Assembly: GCA_017523185.1 (NCBI GenBank)
Contig: JAFWXB010000362.1
Coordinates: forward strand, 1-8,941
Reading direction: 5' to 3'
Length of the DNA: 8,941 bases
Source of the DNA: Lachnospiraceae bacterium
GTDB taxonomy: Bacteria > Bacillota_A > Clostridia > Lachnospirales > Lachnospiraceae
Part shown: one piece after another, positions 5,535 to 8,941 of the stretch
How the letters are laid out: the number at the start of each line of letters is the position of its first letter
Position numbering within the stretch: the stretch's first letter is position 1
The notes under the pieces: generated by a model
What the model saw: the letters and a program-made list of their open reading frames with translations, nothing else
What the model was told of the DNA's origin: nothing
The model's database searches: none
Made by a program: the position numbers and the translations under genes

Positions 5535-7472
5535 ATGAGTATAAAATTTAATTTAGATAAGAAAAAAACAATTCGATATATGATAATGTTGTTTTTTGCA
5601 ACTGTATTATATAGAGTTGCAGATTTTCCAATTGTAGCACTTGTAGCATTTGGTATCGGTTATTTTCTTTTGATAGGCTGTGAGATAAAATTTAATGAAA
5701 AGTTACCATGGATATGGGCGTTATTGTTATTTCTTCCGAGTGCAGTTTTTTCTATGTTTTCCGTACAATATTTATTATTGGAAAAAGAATTATTTCAAAA
5801 AACCACAGATACGAAGTTATTTTTTAATGTATTATGTGTACTTGTTGTATATTTTCTTATGTTATTTTTTAGTAATCATATAGGATTGAGTGCAACGATT
5901 AGTCATATCTTTTTTGTGGTATTGGCATTTGTGAATTATTATGTATATTTGTTCCGAGAAAATGAATTTATTTTTCCGGATTTGCGTTCTATTGGAACAG
6001 GATTGAGTGTTGCAGGAAATTATAAGTTAGAATTGCATGACCGAGGGGGAATGGTGATTCTTGGGTCTATATTGTTTTTTGCATTTGCAAGAAAATTTCA
6101 GGTAAAGTTTAAAAAGCCTTTGTATATGCGAATTATTAGTATATTATCAGGCGTTTTATTATGTATTATTCTTTGTTTGAATACTGCAAATATCAATACA
6201 GAAACATGGGAAAAAAAAGGAACATATAGAAATGGTTATATTTTAAATTTTGTATTAAGTGCAAGAGATAGTATTGTATCAGAACCAAAAGGATATTCCT
6301 TGAACTTAATTACAGAATTAGAAAATACTTATGCAATAAAAGATGAAGTTGCAGAAAATTTAGAAAAACAGCCAACTGTAATTGTTATTATGAGTGAGTC
6401 ATTTGCAGATTTGAGTGTGCTTGGAGAATTAGAAACAAATGCTCCATTAACGCCATTTATGGATTCTTTAGAAGAAAATACATTAAAAGGTTATGCACTT
6501 GCTTCTGTGTTTGGAGCCAAAACGCCAAATTCAGAGTGGGAGTATATGACAGGTGGTTCTATGGCATTTTTACCGGTAGGTTCTGTGGTATATCAACAAT
6601 ATATTCCGGAAACTCCGACTTCTATTGTTTCTACAATGAAAAATGAGGGCTATACTTGTGTTGCTATGCACCCATATTATAATACCGGTTGGAGCAGACA
6701 TTTGATATATCCGACACTTGGATTTGATGAAACGTATTTTATAGAGGATTTTGATGAAACGCAAATGATTCGAAAATATATATCGGATAAAGAATTATAT
6801 CGTAAAATTATTGAACGATATGAAATGCGAACAACGGAAGAAAGTCTGTTTTTTATGACAATTTCTATGCAAAATCATGGAGGTTATAAACAGTCTTATG
6901 ATAATTTTGAAGAAAATTATTATAAAACGGGGCGTTCTTATTCAGATGTGAATCAATATTTATCACTTATTAAAGAAAGTGATATGGCTTTAGAATATTT
7001 AATTACATATTTTAAGCAGGTGGAAGAACCTGTGGAAATTGTATTTTTTGGTGACCATCATCCAAGTTTAAATAGTGGTTTTTATAGATTGATGAATGGA
7101 AAAGGTCTTTCCGGACTTACATTAGAAGAATTACAAAAATTGTATACAGTACCATTTTTTATTTGGACAAACTATGATACGCCGGAAGAAACAATCGAAG
7201 TGACAAGTTTAAATTTTCTTTCTACATTGACATTAGAACGAGCAGGTATTGCACTTCCACCATACAATGCATTTTTGGCAGAACTTATGGAATATGTTCC
7301 TGCAATTAATGCAAGAGGGTATTATTCTTTAGAACAACAAAAATATCTTCATGTAGAAGATGCAATTGGAATTGAGAGTGAATGGATAAAAAAATACGAA
7401 GCACTTCAATATAATAATTTGTTTGATAGGCGAAATAGAAGTGAGGTTTTTTATCCATATTTAATCAAATAA
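5535..7472 (+). CDS. LTA synthase family protein (membrane sulfatase-fold phosphoglycerol transferase)
   Basis: The 645-residue membrane enzyme has about six or seven hydrophobic segments in residues 13-220 and a large extracellular alkaline-phosphatase/sulfatase-like domain from about 280 to 600. Active-site residues known from LtaS are present: metal ligand Glu288 (VIVIMSESFADL), nucleophile Thr330 (GAKTPNSEWEYMTGG), His448 (SMQNHGGY) and Asp507-His508 (FFGDHHPSL), with Trp386-Ser-Arg388-His matching the substrate-binding region. Such enzymes move phosphoglycerol from phosphatidylglycerol to a lipid- or glycan-linked acceptor on the outer membrane face; whether this one makes lipoteichoic acid or decorates another glycan is not decidable. 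ATG 5535 has AGGA (5525-5528) six bases upstream. The neighbours are metabolically unrelated, so it is probably transcribed alone. Confidence 0.88.
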   Translation: MSIKFNLDKKKTIRYMIMLFFATVLYRVADFPIVALVAFGIGYFLLIGCEIKFNEKLPWIWALLLFLPSAVFSMFSVQYLLLEKELFQKTTDTKLFFNVLCVLVVYFLMLFFSNHIGLSATISHIFFVVLAFVNYYVYLFRENEFIFPDLRSIGTGLSVAGNYKLELHDRGGMVILGSILFFAFARKFQVKFKKPLYMRIISILSGVLLCIILCLNTANINTETWEKKGTYRNGYILNFVLSARDSIVSEPKGYSLNLITELENTYAIKDEVAENLEKQPTVIVIMSESFADLSVLGELETNAPLTPFMDSLEENTLKGYALASVFGAKTPNSEWEYMTGGSMAFLPVGSVVYQQYIPETPTSIVSTMKNEGYTCVAMHPYYNTGWSRHLIYPTLGFDETYFIEDFDETQMIRKYISDKELYRKIIERYEMRTTEESLFFMTISMQNHGGYKQSYDNFEENYYKTGRSYSDVNQYLSLIKESDMALEYLITYFKQVEEPVEIVFFGDHHPSLNSGFYRLMNGKGLSGLTLEELQKLYTVPFFIWTNYDTPEETIEVTSLNFLSTLTLERAGIALPPYNAFLAELMEYVPAINARGYYSLEQQKYLHVEDAIGIESEWIKKYEALQYNNLFDRRNRSEVFYPYLIK

Positions 7473-7505
7473 AAAAATTCTTATTTTAAATGAAGGGAAC
7501 ATCAA

Positions 7506-7592
7506 GTGATGGAGCAAAGAACTTATTTGTATTTAGTTGTCAACAAGTTTCAATGCATAAACTGCAAAAGAAAATTGCAAATATTTATTTAA
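7506..7592 (+). CDS. doubtful small ORF of 28 residues in the gap before aroE
   Basis: AAGGGA (7493-7498) is seven bases before a GTG at 7506, which is directly followed by an in-frame ATG at 7509. The frame runs to TAA at 7590-7592 and gives MEQRTYLYLVVNKF, then QCINCKRKLQIFI, with one CxxC. Its only support is the spacing to a Shine-Dalgarno-like sequence, and nothing similar was recognised. Confidence 0.15.
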   Translation: MMEQRTYLYLVVNKFQCINCKRKLQIFI

Positions 7593-7651
7593 TAATGAAA
7601 ATAAATAAAGTTTTTAATTTTTAGATTTTGATGGAAAAGGAGATTAAAATC

Positions 7652-8524
7652 ATGGAAAAACGAATTTCAGGTCATACGGGACTTTTAGCATTGATTGGTT
7701 CACCGGTTGGACATTCCGGTTCGCCGGCAATGTATAATTATAGTTTTGAACGATTAGGATTAGATTATGTATATGTAGCACTTGATATTAAAGAACATCA
7801 AGTAAAACAAGCATTAGAAGCTATGAAATTATTTCATATGAAGGGTGGAAACGTGACGATGCCGGATAAAGTAGAAGCTGCTCGTCATATGGATGAACTT
7901 TCACCGGCAGCACAAATTATTGGAGCTGTGAATACGATTGTCAACGAAAATGGAAAATTAGTAGGACATATTACAGATGGAGAAGGATTTGTCAACAATT
8001 TAAAAGACCATGGAATTGATATCAAAAGCAAAAAAATTACAGTTGCAGGTGGTGGTAGTGCAGCTACTGCGATTCAAGTACAATGTGCGTTAGATGGAGT
8101 GCGTGAAATTACAATTTTTAATAAAAAAGATGCTTTTTTTGAACGTACCTTACAAACAGCAGAAAAAATAAAAAAAGCTGTACCGGAATGTATCGTAAAT
8201 GTTTACGATATTGATGATATCGAAAAAATGACAGCAGAAATCAAAGATAGTGATATTTTTGCAAATGCCACAATTGTAGGTATGACACCAATGGACCAAG
8301 AAAGCGTTGTAAAAGATGTATCTGCATTTCATAAAGACCTTGTAGTAGTAGATGCTGTATATAATCCACAAGAAACACGTTTGTTAAAAGAAGCAAAAGA
8401 AGCAGGTTGTATTTGTGTCGGTGGAAAAGGAATGTTATTGTGGCAAGGAGTTTCTGCATTTAAGTTATTTACAGGAATGGATATGCCGGTAGAGGAAGTA
8501 AAGGAACGTTTTTATGGAAAATAA
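7652..8524 (+). CDS. aroE: shikimate dehydrogenase, YdiB (quinate/shikimate) type
   Basis: Reduces 3-dehydroshikimate to shikimate, the fourth step of chorismate synthesis. Start chosen at ATG 7652 (290 residues): AAAAGGAG (7635-7642) lies nine bases upstream, whereas in-frame TTG 7628 and ATG 7631 have no such site. Substrate-binding motifs are SPVGHSGSPAMYN (17-29), NVTMPDK with catalytic Lys73, GAVNTI (91-96) and the Asp109 of ITDGEGF. The nucleotide loop is GGGSAATA (133-140), and Gln265 in MLLWQG closes the site. After the second strand it reads TIFNKKDAFFERTLQTAEKI, like the FNRrDeFF pattern of E. coli YdiB rather than the NRT of classical AroE, and the length also fits YdiB (288). YdiB uses NAD or NADP and accepts quinate. 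The overlap with aroK argues for a biosynthetic role here. Confidence 0.92.
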   Translation: MEKRISGHTGLLALIGSPVGHSGSPAMYNYSFERLGLDYVYVALDIKEHQVKQALEAMKLFHMKGGNVTMPDKVEAARHMDELSPAAQIIGAVNTIVNENGKLVGHITDGEGFVNNLKDHGIDIKSKKITVAGGGSAATAIQVQCALDGVREITIFNKKDAFFERTLQTAEKIKKAVPECIVNVYDIDDIEKMTAEIKDSDIFANATIVGMTPMDQESVVKDVSAFHKDLVVVDAVYNPQETRLLKEAKEAGCICVGGKGMLLWQGVSAFKLFTGMDMPVEEVKERFYGK

Positions 8525-8941
8525 TATTTTTTTAATCGGTTTTATGGGTGTTGGAAAAAGTACAATAGGAAAAGCATTAGCACAAGAGTTGCAAACAGAT
8601 TTAATAGAAATGGACGAAACCATTGAAAAAGAACAAGGGATTTCTATCAATGATATTTTTGCACAATATGGAGAAAAATATTTTCGTGATTTAGAAAGTG
8701 AATTGGTTGTCCGTATTGGAGAAGGTCGAAATAGCGTAGTTTCTTGTGGTGGTGGAGTTGTACTTCGTGCAGAAAATGTCGAAAATATGAAAAAAAGTGG
8801 AAAAATTGTATTTCTTACAGCAACACCTGAAACAATTTATAAAAGAGTTTGTAATAGTACAAATAGACCACTTTTAAATGGAAATATGAATGTCGAATAT
8901 ATTGCACAATTGATGGAAAAAAGACATACAATATATCAAGA
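8514..8941 (+). CDS. aroK: shikimate kinase, 3' end beyond the window
   Basis: Phosphorylates shikimate at O3 with ATP, the step directly after the upstream gene product. ATG 8514 overlaps the end of aroE by 11 bases, with AAGGA about eight bases upstream inside aroE, pointing to translational coupling. The first 142 residues are visible. The P-loop is GFMGVGKST (9-17). Shikimate-binding residues are Asp34 (IEMDETIE), Arg58 (YFRDLE) and GGG 79-81 (VSCGGGVVL). Lid Arg118 is in TNRPLL. Shikimate kinases are commonly about 170 residues, so roughly 30 are missing on the right. No break or unusual residue is seen in the visible part. Confidence 0.93.
   Translation, partial: MENNIFLIGFMGVGKSTIGKALAQELQTDLIEMDETIEKEQGISINDIFAQYGEKYFRDLESELVVRIGEGRNSVVSCGGGVVLRAENVENMKKSGKIVFLTATPETIYKRVCNSTNRPLLNGNMNVEYIAQLMEKRHTIYQ

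Noticed and set aside
7628..7651. Upstream TTG/ATG starts for aroE
   Set aside because: The strong AAAAGGAG lies downstream of them and fits ATG 7652.

Overview
The window looks like chromosomal DNA from a low-GC Gram-positive anaerobe, most likely a Clostridia/Lachnospiraceae-type bacterium. This is inference from the AT-rich codon use, the strong AAAGGAG/AGGAGG ribosome binding sites and the gene set: an LtaS-family envelope enzyme, a YdiB-like shikimate dehydrogenase overlapped by shikimate kinase, and a D-2-hydroxyacid dehydrogenase. No RNA gene, CRISPR array, transposase or tRNA was seen.

Left part (1-2200) is an accessory-looking, very AT-rich cassette. A helical-repeat regulator with an internal Xre-type helix-turn-helix (to 1235) is followed, tail to tail, by a tiny gene on the minus strand (1376 to 1240). 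That gene has a textbook promoter, Shine-Dalgarno and ATG, but its signal-peptide frame is one base out of register at an A6 run just after the start codon. Divergent from it lies a plus-strand unit: a secreted 96-residue protein (1593-1883), whose frame also seems to break one base before a further 32-codon open tail carrying HEMTH, and a 39-residue one-helix membrane protein (2008-2127), closed by a strong terminator. Between the divergent genes lies a 55-bp imperfect palindrome with two TGACA-N4-TGTCA boxes 33 bp apart. Each flank carries a promoter with a 17-bp spacer at mirror-image positions. The layout resembles a regulator-plus-exported-peptide signalling module (RNPP-like) driving a secreted effector, and it is the most interesting part of the window. 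The function is not established by sequence alone, and the two frame breaks suggest either decay, phase variation or sequence error.

Middle part (2200-4040): a 2H-phosphoesterase (LigT/ThpR-like) on the plus strand faces a minus-strand gene of unknown function whose second half resembles the C-terminal part of the flagellar cap protein FliD. A long multi-stem inverted repeat (3354-3462) with A/T flanks lies between the convergent genes and probably terminates both.

Right part (4040-8941) is ordinary core metabolism and envelope: a D-2-hydroxyacid dehydrogenase (start corrected to 4443, with a good promoter at 4379-4407), an LtaS-family membrane sulfatase-fold phosphoglycerol transferase, then aroE (YdiB-type, start corrected to 7652) overlapping by 11 bases the 5' part of aroK, which runs off the right edge. 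The last two are consecutive reactions of the shikimate pathway and are probably co-translated.
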